Below, one piece after another: positions 33,303-42,448 of a DNA stretch of 64,000 nt (the stretch's first letter is position 1; every line of letters starts with the position of its first letter). Position numbers and translations under genes: made by a program. The stretch comes from Kutzneria sp044547355 (GTDB lineage: Bacteria > Actinomycetota > Actinomycetes > Mycobacteriales > Pseudonocardiaceae), in NCBI RefSeq assembly GCF_044547355.1, contig NZ_JBIUAG010000043.1, positions 8,603 to 72,602 on the forward strand. The letters run 5' to 3'. The notes under the pieces are model-generated. The model was given only the letters and a program-made list of their open reading frames with translations, was not told the DNA's origin and ran no database searches.

Positions 33303-34154
33303 TCAGCCCTTGCTGGTGGTGGTCGGGGACGCCGCGTCGCCCGGCTGCCAGGACGGCTTCTTGCCGAACCACTTCTCGTAGGCCGCCGCGTAGGTGCCGT
33401 CGCCGGCCGAGGCCTTGATCGCGTCGTTGAGCACCTTCAGCAGCGCCGAGTTGCCCTTCTTGACGCCGAAGCCGTACTGCTCGTTGGTGTTGAACTCGGC
33501 GCTGACCTGCGTGTCCGGGTTCTTCTTGGCGTAGTCGTAGAGGATGCCGTTGTCGTTGATGGACGCGTCCACCTGGCCGGTCTTGACCGCCGCCTCCAGC
33601 AGCGCCGAGTCCTCGAAGGCCACTGCGGTGATGTTGCCCTGGTGCTTGTCGTTCCAGCCCTTGATGTAGGCCTCGCCGGTGGTGCCGGTCTGCACGCCGA
33701 CCTTCTTGCCGGCCAGCGACTCCAGCGTCTTCAGGTCGTTGCCGGTCTTGGTCAGCAGGGCCTGCGTCGCGGCGAAGTAGGGCACGGTGAAGTCGAAGTT
33801 CTTGGCCCTGGTGTCGTTGATGGTGATCGCGCCGGCCACCACGTCGCACTGGTTGGAGTTCAGGTCGGCGCCGGACTGGATGCCGTCGAACGGCGTGTCC
33901 ACGATCTGCTGCGGCACGCCCAGCTTCTTGGCTGCGAAGTCGACCACGTCCACGTCGAAGCCGACCACCTTGTCGCCATCCTTGTACTGGAACGGCACGT
34001 AGGGCAGGTGCGAGCAGGTCAACAGCTTGCCCGACTGGACCAGCGCGACGCCCTCCGCGCCGGGGGCGGATGCGGTCGTCGACTCGACGCACCCGCCGGC
34101 GACCAGCGCCACGGCGACCGCCGGGATGACGGTCCACACTTTCAGCCGGGTCAC
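33303..34154 (-). CDS. Amino-acid-binding lipoprotein (system 1)
   Basis: 283 residues from the GTG at 34154 with GAGGGAGAA upstream. Lipobox AGGC near residue 22. A family-3 solute-binding domain follows: VGFDVDVVDFAAKKLGV, DTPFDGIQSGADLNSNQCDVVAG, YFAATQALL and GVQTGTTGEAYIKG. The ligand is a polar amino acid, most often glutamine, glutamate or a basic amino acid; the exact one cannot be stated. Confidence 0.9.
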   Translation of the reverse strand: MTRLKVWTVIPAVAVALVAGGCVESTTASAPGAEGVALVQSGKLLTCSHLPYVPFQYKDGDKVVGFDVDVVDFAAKKLGVPQQIVDTPFDGIQSGADLNSNQCDVVAGAITINDTRAKNFDFTVPYFAATQALLTKTGNDLKTLESLAGKKVGVQTGTTGEAYIKGWNDKHQGNITAVAFEDSALLEAAVKTGQVDASINDNGILYDYAKKNPDTQVSAEFNTNEQYGFGVKKGNSALLKVLNDAIKASAGDGTYAAAYEKWFGKKPSWQPGDAASPTTTSKG

Positions 34155-34260
34155 GGGTTCTCCCTCGTCCGGGTTACTGGTGATCGGCAATCCTGCCACC
34201 GCGCGGCCCGGCTGCCCACTTGACCGGACACAAGACCACTATTCGGAATACGGTCGGCGC

Positions 34261-35358
34261 ATGAGGGGACTAGCGACACTCGCCGTGGCCGGCCTGCTAC
34301 TGGGCGGCACGGCCACCGCCCAGGCGGCCCCGGCCGTCGGGCACGAGCAGTTCACGTTCCAGTTCGGCGACTTCACCGGCGGCGGCCAGCTGGACTACCC
34401 GACCGGCGTCGCCCACGCGCCGGTGGTGGTGCTGATCCCGGGCTCAGGGCCGGAGAACCGGGACGCCAACGTGCTGGGCAAGTCGACGATCTTCGCCGAC
34501 ATCTCGGCCGGACTGACCGCCCGCGGCTTCGCCGTGATGCGCTACGACAAGCGGTACGTCAACGCCGACGGCACGGCCGACTACGTCAGCTACTACAACA
34601 AGCTCGACCTGCCCAAGATGCTCGACGACGCCGGCCAGGTGCTCGCCGCCGCCGAGGCCGACCAGCACGTCGACCCGCGCCACGTGTTCCTCTACGGCTG
34701 GAGCGAGGGCAGCACGGTCGCCGCCGCGCTGGCGGTCAAGCATCCGGAGCTGGCCGGCCTCGCCTTGCAGGGGCCGGTCGCCGAGCCGTGGCGGGACCTG
34801 TTCACCGACCAGGCCACCCGGGTCGCCCGGCCCTACCTCGCGACCTTCGGCCGGCAGCTGGCGCCGGACGATCTCCAGCGGGCGGCCAAGGGCGGCGGCG
34901 GCCTGGTCGCCACCGAGTACCTCGGCTTCATCCAGCCCGGGGCCTACCAGGGCGACTACACCATCGCCCCGGCCTTCGACGCCAATGGCGACGGCAAGAT
35001 GGACGTGGACACCGAGTTCCTGCCGGGCCTGCGCAAGACGTTCGACGCCGCGTTCCAGCCGGACGGCGTGTTCAAGATCTACGCCCCCGGCCGCGCCCTG
35101 CCCTCGGTGCTGGACCAGGCCCGGGCCCTGGCCAAGTTCCCGACCCTGGTGCTGCAAGGCGGGCGGGACGCCAACGTGCCGCCGGCGGGGGCGTTCAAGC
35201 TGAACGCCGCCCTGCACGGCTCGTTGCGCTTCTACCCGGAGCTCGGGCACTCGCTGGGCCGGACGCCGTCGCTGTTCGCCGACGACTTCCAGCCCATCGA
35301 CCGGCAGCCGATCAACGACCTGGCCCGCTGGCTGTCAGAGCACCTTCGCCAGAAATGA
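34261..35358 (+). CDS. Secreted alpha/beta hydrolase with a calcium-loop-like insert
   Basis: 365 residues. Signal peptide ending TAQAAPA near residue 23. Nucleophile Ser in LYGWSEGST, acid in GGRDANVPP, His in ELGHSLG. Between them sits a cap containing AFDANGDGKMDVDTEF, which has the D-x-N-x-D-G-x-x-D-x-D spacing of an EF-hand/dockerin calcium loop. Related enzymes are exported esterases or peptidases. Its last 24 bp overlap the convergent ATPase gene. It sits alone between two amino-acid importers. Confidence 0.85.
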   Translation: MRGLATLAVAGLLLGGTATAQAAPAVGHEQFTFQFGDFTGGGQLDYPTGVAHAPVVVLIPGSGPENRDANVLGKSTIFADISAGLTARGFAVMRYDKRYVNADGTADYVSYYNKLDLPKMLDDAGQVLAAAEADQHVDPRHVFLYGWSEGSTVAAALAVKHPELAGLALQGPVAEPWRDLFTDQATRVARPYLATFGRQLAPDDLQRAAKGGGGLVATEYLGFIQPGAYQGDYTIAPAFDANGDGKMDVDTEFLPGLRKTFDAAFQPDGVFKIYAPGRALPSVLDQARALAKFPTLVLQGGRDANVPPAGAFKLNAALHGSLRFYPELGHSLGRTPSLFADDFQPIDRQPINDLARWLSEHLRQK

Positions 35359-36102
35359 CCGGGTCCGCTCGTGCTGCGGATCGGTGATCACGTCGCGGGG
35401 CGAGCCCTGCTCGACCACGACGCCACCGTCCATGAACACGAGCGAGTCACCGACCTCGCGCGCGAAACCCATCTCGTGCGTGACCACCACCATGGTCATG
35501 CCGTCGGCGGCGAGCTGGCGCATCACCGCCAGCACGTCGCCGACCAGCTCCGGGTCCAGCGCCGAGGTCGGCTCGTCGAACAGCATCAGCTTGGGCCGCA
35601 TGGCCAGCGCCCGGGCGATCGCCACCCGCTGCTGCTGGCCGCCGGACAGCTGGCCCGGGTAGGAGCCGGCCTTCTCGGCCAGCCCCACCTGGGCCAGCAG
35701 CTCCAGCGCCCGCTCCCGGGCCTGCGCCTTCGGCTCGCCCCGGACCTGGACCGGCGCCTCCATCACGTTCTCCACCGCCGTCATGTGCGGGAACAGGTTG
35801 AAGCGCTGGAACACCATGCCGATCTCGCGCCGCTTGCGGGCCACCTCCCGGTCGTGCAGCTCGTAGAGCTTGTCGCCCTTCTGCCGGTAGCCGACCAGCT
35901 CGCCGTCCACCCACAGCCGCCCGGCGTTGATCTTCTCCAGGTGGTTGACGCAGCGCAGCAGCGTGGACTTGCCCGAGCCGGACGGTCCGATCACGCACAT
36001 CACCTCGCCCGGCCGCACTTCGAGGTCGATGCCCTTGAGCACCTCGACCCGGCCGAAGCTCTTGTGCACGCCCTCGGCCCTGACCATGAGCTCGTCGGTC
36101 AC
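35335..36102 (-). CDS. Polar amino-acid ABC importer, ATPase (system 2)
   Basis: 255 residues. Walker A GPSGSGKST, signature LSGGQQQR, Walker B LMLFDEPTSALDPE, H-loop VTHEMGFA. It carries a short insert after the beta hairpin (VDGELVGYRQKGDKLYELHDREVARKR, pieces of about 14) that the system 1 ATPase lacks. It overlaps the permease gene by 4 bp. Confidence 0.93.
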   Translation of the reverse strand: MTDELMVRAEGVHKSFGRVEVLKGIDLEVRPGEVMCVIGPSGSGKSTLLRCVNHLEKINAGRLWVDGELVGYRQKGDKLYELHDREVARKRREIGMVFQRFNLFPHMTAVENVMEAPVQVRGEPKAQARERALELLAQVGLAEKAGSYPGQLSGGQQQRVAIARALAMRPKLMLFDEPTSALDPELVGDVLAVMRQLAADGMTMVVVTHEMGFAREVGDSLVFMDGGVVVEQGSPRDVITDPQHERTRSFLAKVL

Positions 36103-36932
36103 CGGTTCACCGTCCCCCGCGCGAAGCGCTTCTCGATGCGGCCCTGGATCAGCGTCAGCACCGAGGTCAGCAGCAGGTACCAGATCGCCGCCACGATCAG
36201 CAGCGGAATGGTCTGGAAGTTGCGGGAGTAGATCTGCTGCACGGCCGTCATCAGCTCGAAGTAGGCGATCACCACCACCAGCGATGTGGTCTTGAGCATG
36301 GAGATCGTCTCGTTGCCGGTGGGCGGAATGATCACCCGCATGGCCTGCGGCAGCACGATCCGACGCAGGATCTTGGCCCGGGTCATGCCCAGCGCCTCGG
36401 CCGCCTCGGTCTGCCCGTGCTCCACCGACAGGATGCCGCCGCGCACGATCTCGGCCATGTAGGCCGCCTCGTTCAGCCCCAGCCCCAGCAGGGCCGCGGT
36501 GAACGGGGCGATCAGCGAGTTGGTGTCCACGCTGACGAACGTCGGCCCGAACGGAATGCCCAGCCCCAGCCGGGGAAACAGGGCGCCCAGGTAGAACCAG
36601 AACAGCAGCTGGGTGATCACCGGCGTGCCGCGGAACAGCCAGATGTAGCCGGCCGCGGCCCAGGACATCAGCGGGTTGGCCGACAGCCGCATCACGGCCA
36701 GCACGATCCCGCCCACGATGCCGATCAGCATCGACAGCGCGGTCAGGATCAGCGTGTTCTTCAGGCCGTTGAGGATGCTGTCGGTGGTCAGGTACTTGCC
36801 GACGATGTCCCAGTGGAAGTTCTCGTTGGTGACCAGGGTGTGCGCCAGCATCGCGGCCAGGACCAGGATGACCGCGGCCGCGAGCCAGCGCCCCGGGTGG
36901 CGGACCGGCACCGCCTGGATCGGGTTCGACAT
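36099..36932 (-). CDS. Polar amino-acid ABC importer, permease (system 2)
   Basis: 277 residues with five or six helices. The coupling segment LGLNEAAYMAEIVRGG followed by EAAEALGMTRAKILR is clear. The N-terminal cytoplasmic part is longer than in system 1. It lies 8 bp after the binding-protein gene. Confidence 0.92.
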   Translation of the reverse strand: MSNPIQAVPVRHPGRWLAAAVILVLAAMLAHTLVTNENFHWDIVGKYLTTDSILNGLKNTLILTALSMLIGIVGGIVLAVMRLSANPLMSWAAAGYIWLFRGTPVITQLLFWFYLGALFPRLGLGIPFGPTFVSVDTNSLIAPFTAALLGLGLNEAAYMAEIVRGGILSVEHGQTEAAEALGMTRAKILRRIVLPQAMRVIIPPTGNETISMLKTTSLVVVIAYFELMTAVQQIYSRNFQTIPLLIVAAIWYLLLTSVLTLIQGRIEKRFARGTVNR

Positions 36933-36940
36933 GGCCTACC

Positions 36941-37861
36941 TCAGCTGGAGGTCGCCGGGTTCAGCTCGGACTTGGCGACCGCGCCCGCCCCGACCCCCCA
37001 CTTGTCCAGGATCTTCTTGTACGTGCCGTCGTCGATCAGGGCCTGCACCGCGCCCTGCACCGCCTTGGCGAAGTCGCCCTTGTTCTTGGCCACGCCGATG
37101 CCGTACGGGGCGTTGGCGTAGGAGGAGCCGACCTTCTCCAGCTGGCCGTTGGTCTGCTTGACCGCGTAGTCCACCACCGGGGAGTCGGCCAGCATGGCGT
37201 CGGCGCGCTTGGAGGTCAGCGCCAGCGCGACGTCGGTCTGGGCCTGGAACTCCGAGATGGTGATCGGGCCCTTGCCGCCCTGGGTGCAGGTGGCCGAGCG
37301 GGTGGCCAGGTCGTCGGACTGGGTGGTGCCCTTCTGCACCGCCACCGTGTGGCCGCACAGGGAGTCCAGGGTCAGGCCGGCCGGGTTGCCCTTGAGCACC
37401 GCCATCGAGGTGCCGGCGGTGAAGTAGCTGACCATGTCCACGGTCTGCAGCCGGTCGGCGTTCACGCTGAACGAGGACATCGCCAGCTCGAACTTGCCGG
37501 CCGACAGCCCGGCCAGGATGCCGTCGAAGCTGGCCGCCTGGAAGTCCGCGGTCAGGCCCAGCTCCTGGGCGATCGCGTCGCCCAGGTCGATGTCCATGCC
37601 GACCGTCTTGTTGCTGTCGTCCACGAACTCGTTCGGCGCGTAAGTGGTGTCGGTGCCGATCGTCAGCTTGCCGTCCTTGGCCACGTCGGCCGGCACCATC
37701 GCGGCCAGCGTCGCGTTCTTGCCCGGACCGCTCACCGCCGTCGACGACGTGCCGCCGGCGCTGCCCGTGTCGCCACTGCCGTTGCCGGTCGCGCCGCAGC
37801 CGGCCGCGAGCAACAGGACGATGGGCAGAGCCAGCGCGGCTCTCGCTCCGAATCTGGACAC
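36941..37861 (-). CDS. Amino-acid-binding lipoprotein (system 2)
   Basis: 306 residues from the GTG at 37861 with GGAGG upstream. Lipobox AAGC, then a Ser/Thr/Gly linker and a family-3 solute-binding domain: GTDTTYAPNEFVD, GMDIDLGDAIAQELGL, FDGILAGLSAGKFELAMSSFS and VAVQKGTTQSDDLA. It heads the second importer operon and shares gene order with system 1. Confidence 0.9.
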   Translation of the reverse strand: MSRFGARAALALPIVLLLAAGCGATGNGSGDTGSAGGTSSTAVSGPGKNATLAAMVPADVAKDGKLTIGTDTTYAPNEFVDDSNKTVGMDIDLGDAIAQELGLTADFQAASFDGILAGLSAGKFELAMSSFSVNADRLQTVDMVSYFTAGTSMAVLKGNPAGLTLDSLCGHTVAVQKGTTQSDDLATRSATCTQGGKGPITISEFQAQTDVALALTSKRADAMLADSPVVDYAVKQTNGQLEKVGSSYANAPYGIGVAKNKGDFAKAVQGAVQALIDDGTYKKILDKWGVGAGAVAKSELNPATSS

Positions 37862-38037
37862 GGCGTGCCTCCGCTCACTGTCGGTTTTGCCGCATCCTGT
37901 CACCCGATCGAGCGAGTTGATAGACCTTTACGGTCACGGTTTGTCACCTACGCGTAAGAGATGTGCCAGGAAAGTTACCCAGCGTCATAGTTCGGCCAGG
38001 TCGCCAGCCGAGACGAAAGATCCGGCCTGCCAGCCAG

Positions 38038-38240
38038 CTCGTCGCCGACGTGCGCTGGATCGCGGAGGCTGCCCGGGACGGCTACGTGCTGCTCGGCGCA
38101 GACGCTCGGATTCGGCGCAATCCAGCCGAGCGCATCATCGCGAGGCGATCGAGGCTGTCGCGGTGGAGCCGGGCCCTTGGGTCCGGCACCTGACCGCTCG
38201 CGAACTCAGCCTTGTCGCGTTGGATTGTGAACCGGACTAG
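38038..38240 (+). pseudogene. Frameshifted remnant of a PIN-like domain gene
   Basis: In one frame the translation reads LVADVRWIAEAARDGYVLLG and then ADARIRRNPAERIIA. After about 38143 the similarity continues in another frame as EAIEAVAVEP and HLTARELSLVALD up to a TAG at 38240. Together this resembles the C-terminal half of a small PIN-like (VapC-related) toxin. The N-terminal half is not recognisable. It occupies most of the 344-bp gap between the binding-protein gene and the glycoside hydrolase stop, and its end overlaps that gene on the other strand. The rest of the gap (37862-38037) shows nothing I recognise. Confidence 0.4.
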
Positions 38241-40908
38241 TCAGGAGTCGGGCCACCAACGCTGTCCAGCCGGTCTGGTGGGTGGCGCCGAGGCCCTCCC
38301 CGGTGTCGCCGTCGAAGTACTCGCTGAAGGCGATGTGCGGACGCCACAGGGGCGAGTCGGTGGCCTCCACGCGCTTGCCGTCGCACGGGCGGCTGCCGTC
38401 GGCGGTGGGCAGGAAGATGCTCACCAGGCGGCGGGCCAGTTCGTCGGCGGCCTGGCCGGCGGTCACGGCGTTGCCGGAGCCGGTGGGCAGGTCGACGTGG
38501 AACTGCCCGTCGTGGAAGTCGTCGACCTGGCGCAGCGCCTCCACCAGCAGGGCGTTGGTGGGGAACCAGATCGGCCCCCGCCAGTTGGAGTTGCCGCCGA
38601 ACATCGGGGTCCGCGACTCGCCCGGCTCGTAGCCGATGAGATGGGCCTGGCCGGCGAACCGCACGTCCACGCCGTCCCGGTGGGCGGCCGACAGGGAACG
38701 GATGCCGTGCGGGGACAGGAATTCGGCCTCGTCGAGCATGTAGCCCAGCACCCGGCGCAGCTTGCCGGCGTCCAGCAGGGCGAGGCTGGCCCGGCGCTCG
38801 TCGCCCACCTGCTGCCAGGTGATGAACTGGGTGAACTCCGGCTGCTTGCGCAGCAGGTACTCCAGCCGGCTGGTGAAGCCGGGCAGCTCGGTGAACACCC
38901 ACGGCTCCAGCACGGCCTGGGCCAGCACCGGCATCAGCCCCACCATGGACCGCACCCGGACGTGCTCGGAGTCGACGCCGCCGTCCGGCCGCTGCCGCGA
39001 CACCAGGTCGTAGCAGAAGCCGTCCTCCTCGTGCCACAGGCCGCGGGTGCCGGAGCCGAAGTTGTTGAAGGCCCGGGCGATGTAGAGGAAGTGCTCAACG
39101 AACTTGGTGGCCACGTCCTCATAGGACTCGTCCTCGCGGGCCAGCTCCAGCGCCATCTGCAACAGGTGCAGGCTGAACGCGGCCATCCACGAGGTGGCGT
39201 CGGACTGCTCCAGCCGCCAGTCGCCCAGCATCGGCGCGGACCGGTTGACCGGGCCGATGTTGTCCATGCCGAGGAAGCCGCCCTCGAACAGGTCGCTGCC
39301 GTCGGCGTCCTTGCGGTTGACCCACCACGAGAAGTTCAGCAGCAGCTTGTGGAAGATCCGGGACAGGAAGCGCCGGTCCGGCACCGCTTCCGCCCGGTAC
39401 ACCTGCAACGCCGCCCACGCGTGCACCGGCGGGTTGGCATCGCCGAAGTCCCACTCGTAGGCCGGCAGCTGGCCGTTGGGATGCATCATCCACTCGCGAC
39501 ACAGCAGGAGCAGCTGCTCCTTGGCGAAGGCCGGGTCCACCAGCGCGAACGGCACCGCCTGGAAGGCCAGGTCCCAGGCCGCGAACCAGGGGTACTCCCA
39601 CTCGTCCGGCATGGAGATCACGTCGGCCACGTCGAAGTGCCGCCAGTGCACGTTGCGCGCGCCGATGCCGCGGCGCAGGTCCGGGGCCGGCGGCTGGGCC
39701 GGGTCGCCCTCCAGCCAGTCCCGCACCTTGAACCGGTAGTGCTGCTTCGTCCACATCAGACCGGCCAGCGACCGGCGCAGCACCTGCCGCCGTGGCTCGT
39801 CCAGATCGGAGGCCAGGCTCTCGTGGAACTCGTCGGCCTCCGCACGGCGATCGCTCATCGCCGCCGCGAAGCTCGGGCCGAACGGGTCGTCGTGGCCGTT
39901 GCCGGCGACCAGCCGCAGCCGGACCGTCACCGTCTCGCCCGAGGCCACCTCGTCGAACCGGTGCCAGGCCGCCGCCTTGGTGCCCGGCCGGGACGCGACA
40001 CCCTCGTGGATCACCTGGCATGTGCCCGTCGCGCCGCCGACCACGTGCTCGTCGATGCCGCACTTGGTGTAGCGGGTTTCGTTGCTGTCACTGCCGAACA
40101 GCGCCACCTCGTTGGTTTCGTTGTCCGTCACCAGCAACGTCGGCGCGCCGTCGAAGTGCAGCGTGTAGCGGCCGAGGGAGGAGTGCTCCGCCACCACCGC
40201 GCACCGGCCGCGCACCCTCGTCGCTTCCAACGCCGGCCGCCGGGCGTCCCGCCCCCACGCCCAAGTGTTGCGAAACCACAGCTGCGGCAACAGATGCAGC
40301 GGCGCCGCGTCCGGCCCCTGGTTCGTCGCCGCGATCTCCACGCAGATGTCGTACGGCCCCGCCTTGGCGTATGTGGTCACGACATCGAAGAACCGGTTGT
40401 CCGCCAACACCCCCGTGTCCGCCAGCTCCGGCTCCCGCCCCTCCCGTCCCGCCGCCCGGGCCATCTCCCGCAGCCGCTGGTACGGGTACTCCGCCTGCGG
40501 GTACCGGTAGAGCACGCTCATCCAGGAGTGCGTCGGCGTGCCGTCGAGGATCCACCAGTGCTCCTTGACGTCCTCGCCGTGGTTGCCCTCCTCATTGGCC
40601 AGGCCGAAGTAGCGCTCCTTGAGGATCGGGTCCCGGCCGTTCCACAGCGCCAGCCCCAGATTGAGGAACCCGTTCCGGTCGCAGATGCCGGCGATCCCGT
40701 CCTCGCCCCACCGGTAGGCCCGTGCCCGCGCGTGATCGAACGGAAAGAACGACCAGGCGTCCCCGCTGGCCGAGTAGTCCTCGCGAACCGTCCCCCACTG
40801 CCGCCCCGACAGGTACGGCCCCCAGTGCCGCCACGGCCCGTCGGCCCCGTCCGACTCGGCCAGCCGCGCCCACTCGATCTGCTCGCTCACCCCACCAGTC
40901 TGCGGCAC
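38206..40908 (-). CDS. Large glycoside hydrolase, MGH1-like (GH63-type)
   Basis: Up to 900 residues; a GTG at 40890 (MSEQIEWARL) is an equally good start. No signal peptide, so it acts in the cytoplasm. The protein has an N-terminal beta domain (WGPYLSGRQWGTVREDYS) and a C-terminal alpha/alpha toroid with PWFAAWDLAFQAVPFAL, EGGFLGMDNIGPVNRS and GGNSNWRGPIWFPTNALL. The last resembles the acid-residue segments of mannosylglycerate hydrolase and GH63 glucosidases. It likely hydrolyses alpha-glucosides or mannosyl/glucosyl-glycerate-type solutes. No other sugar genes adjoin it. Confidence 0.85.
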   Translation of the reverse strand: MPQTGGVSEQIEWARLAESDGADGPWRHWGPYLSGRQWGTVREDYSASGDAWSFFPFDHARARAYRWGEDGIAGICDRNGFLNLGLALWNGRDPILKERYFGLANEEGNHGEDVKEHWWILDGTPTHSWMSVLYRYPQAEYPYQRLREMARAAGREGREPELADTGVLADNRFFDVVTTYAKAGPYDICVEIAATNQGPDAAPLHLLPQLWFRNTWAWGRDARRPALEATRVRGRCAVVAEHSSLGRYTLHFDGAPTLLVTDNETNEVALFGSDSNETRYTKCGIDEHVVGGATGTCQVIHEGVASRPGTKAAAWHRFDEVASGETVTVRLRLVAGNGHDDPFGPSFAAAMSDRRAEADEFHESLASDLDEPRRQVLRRSLAGLMWTKQHYRFKVRDWLEGDPAQPPAPDLRRGIGARNVHWRHFDVADVISMPDEWEYPWFAAWDLAFQAVPFALVDPAFAKEQLLLLCREWMMHPNGQLPAYEWDFGDANPPVHAWAALQVYRAEAVPDRRFLSRIFHKLLLNFSWWVNRKDADGSDLFEGGFLGMDNIGPVNRSAPMLGDWRLEQSDATSWMAAFSLHLLQMALELAREDESYEDVATKFVEHFLYIARAFNNFGSGTRGLWHEEDGFCYDLVSRQRPDGGVDSEHVRVRSMVGLMPVLAQAVLEPWVFTELPGFTSRLEYLLRKQPEFTQFITWQQVGDERRASLALLDAGKLRRVLGYMLDEAEFLSPHGIRSLSAAHRDGVDVRFAGQAHLIGYEPGESRTPMFGGNSNWRGPIWFPTNALLVEALRQVDDFHDGQFHVDLPTGSGNAVTAGQAADELARRLVSIFLPTADGSRPCDGKRVEATDSPLWRPHIAFSEYFDGDTGEGLGATHQTGWTALVARLLTSPVHNPTRQG

Positions 40909-41019
40909 GGTCGCCGGCAGCCCGTCCGATGTGGCCGGTCATTGTGCCCGGCCGGTCGCGCCGGCGCCCGAAAATCCCCTCTGGACCTGGGGGAGCACGG
41001 GTGCCGGCGCGGCGTCAAG

Positions 41020-42438
41020 TCAGTGCCGGGCGTGGGCGTCGAGCACCTTCGCGATGGCCACGGTGATCTTCTTGGCGTACTCGATGTGCAGCGACTCGTC
41101 GGGCACGTGGGCGTTGCTGCCGGGGCCGAGCGCGCCGGTGGCGACGAACTGGGCCTCGGGGTAGATGCCGTTGAGCAGGCCCATGAACGGGATGGAGCCG
41201 CCGACGCCCAGGGTCCGCCACGGGCCGCCGAAGACCTCCTGGCTGGCGCCGTCCAGGGCCCCGCGCAGCCACGGCGCGAGCTCGGGGGCGTTCCAGCCGT
41301 CGGCGTGCTCGAGGCGGGCCAGCTCGACGTGGGCCCCGTAGGGCACGTCGGTGGTCAGGGCCTTGACGACGGCCTCCAGCGCTGCGGCGGAGTCGGCGGT
41401 CGGCGGCAGCCGGAAGCTGAGCACGAGGGTGGTGGAGGGCCGCAGCACGTTGCCGGCGTCGGCCGGCTTGGGCAGCCCGTCGGCCCCGATGATGGACAGG
41501 GTCGGGCCCCAGGTGTTGTTCAGCACCTGCTCGACCTCGTCGCCGCTGACCGGGGCGACGCCGTCGGCGAACGGGATGCCGGCGCTGGCGAAGCCGGGCG
41601 CGGTGGAGACGCTCTCCCTGATCTCGGCCTGCCGGCCGGCGGGCACCTCCACGTGCATCTCGGAGAGGGCGATGCGGCCGGTGGCCGAGTCCTCGATGCG
41701 GTCAAGCAGCTGCCGGAAGATCCGGAACGAGCTGGGCACGATGCCGCTGACCATGCCGGAGTGCTGGCCGGACTCCAGCACCTGCACGGTGGCGGTCACC
41801 TGGACCATGCCCCGCAGCGAGGTGGTCAGCCACATCCGCTCGTAGTCGGCGGCGCCGGAGTCGAGGCAGACCACCAGGGTCACCCGGCCGAGCCGGTCGG
41901 TCAGGTGCCGCACGTACGCCTCGAGGTCGGGGCTGCCGGACTCCTCGCAGGCCTCCAGCATGATCACGCAACGGCCGTGCGCGCCGCCGTTGGCCCGCAG
42001 CGCCTCGACCGCGGCGATGGCGGCGTAACCGGCGTAGCCGTCGTCGGCTGCGCCCCGCCCGAACAGCCGGCCGTCCCGGACCACGGGGGTCCACGCGTCC
42101 AGGCCGTCGGCCCAGCCGCCGACCGGCGGCTGCTTGTCGAGGTGCCCGTAGAGCAGGGCGGTGCCGGCGTCCTCGTGGCCTGGCAGGGCGGGAATGTCGA
42201 CCAGCAGCAGCGGGGTGCGCTCGGGCAGCTGGACGACGTCGAGTTCGACGCCCGGGAGATCGCGGTCGGCGATCCAGGACCGCACATGCGCGACGGCCGC
42301 GGCCAGGTGCCCGTTGGCGGCCCAGTCCGGGTCGAACGCGGGCGACACGGCCGGGATCGCGATGAACTCGGAGAGGCTGGGCAGGACGGCGTCGTCCCAC
42401 AGCCGGCTGACGGTGCTGAACAGTGCTGTTGACTCCAC
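41020..42438 (-). CDS. M20 family metallopeptidase (dipeptidase)
   Basis: 472 residues. LYGHLDKQPP carries the first metal ligand and catalytic Asp region, GRGAADDGYAG the bridging Asp, EACEESGSPDLEAY the general base Glu, and CLDSGAADYE another ligand. A dimerisation domain (about 200-360) with GMVQVTATVQVLESGQHSGMVSG in pieces follows. A final His ligand is expected in GPGSNAHVPDE. It cleaves dipeptides or N-acyl amino acids in the cytoplasm. Confidence 0.92.
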   Translation of the reverse strand: MESTALFSTVSRLWDDAVLPSLSEFIAIPAVSPAFDPDWAANGHLAAAVAHVRSWIADRDLPGVELDVVQLPERTPLLLVDIPALPGHEDAGTALLYGHLDKQPPVGGWADGLDAWTPVVRDGRLFGRGAADDGYAGYAAIAAVEALRANGGAHGRCVIMLEACEESGSPDLEAYVRHLTDRLGRVTLVVCLDSGAADYERMWLTTSLRGMVQVTATVQVLESGQHSGMVSGIVPSSFRIFRQLLDRIEDSATGRIALSEMHVEVPAGRQAEIRESVSTAPGFASAGIPFADGVAPVSGDEVEQVLNNTWGPTLSIIGADGLPKPADAGNVLRPSTTLVLSFRLPPTADSAAALEAVVKALTTDVPYGAHVELARLEHADGWNAPELAPWLRGALDGASQEVFGGPWRTLGVGGSIPFMGLLNGIYPEAQFVATGALGPGSNAHVPDESLHIEYAKKITVAIAKVLDAHARH

Positions 42439-42448
42439 CCGGCCGATA

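Noticed and set aside
38212..42432. Open frame of 1406 codons on the plus strand
   Set aside because: It is the antisense shadow of the glycoside hydrolase and M20 peptidase genes; the translation is compositionally odd (Arg/Gly/His/Val rich) and lacks domain motifs.
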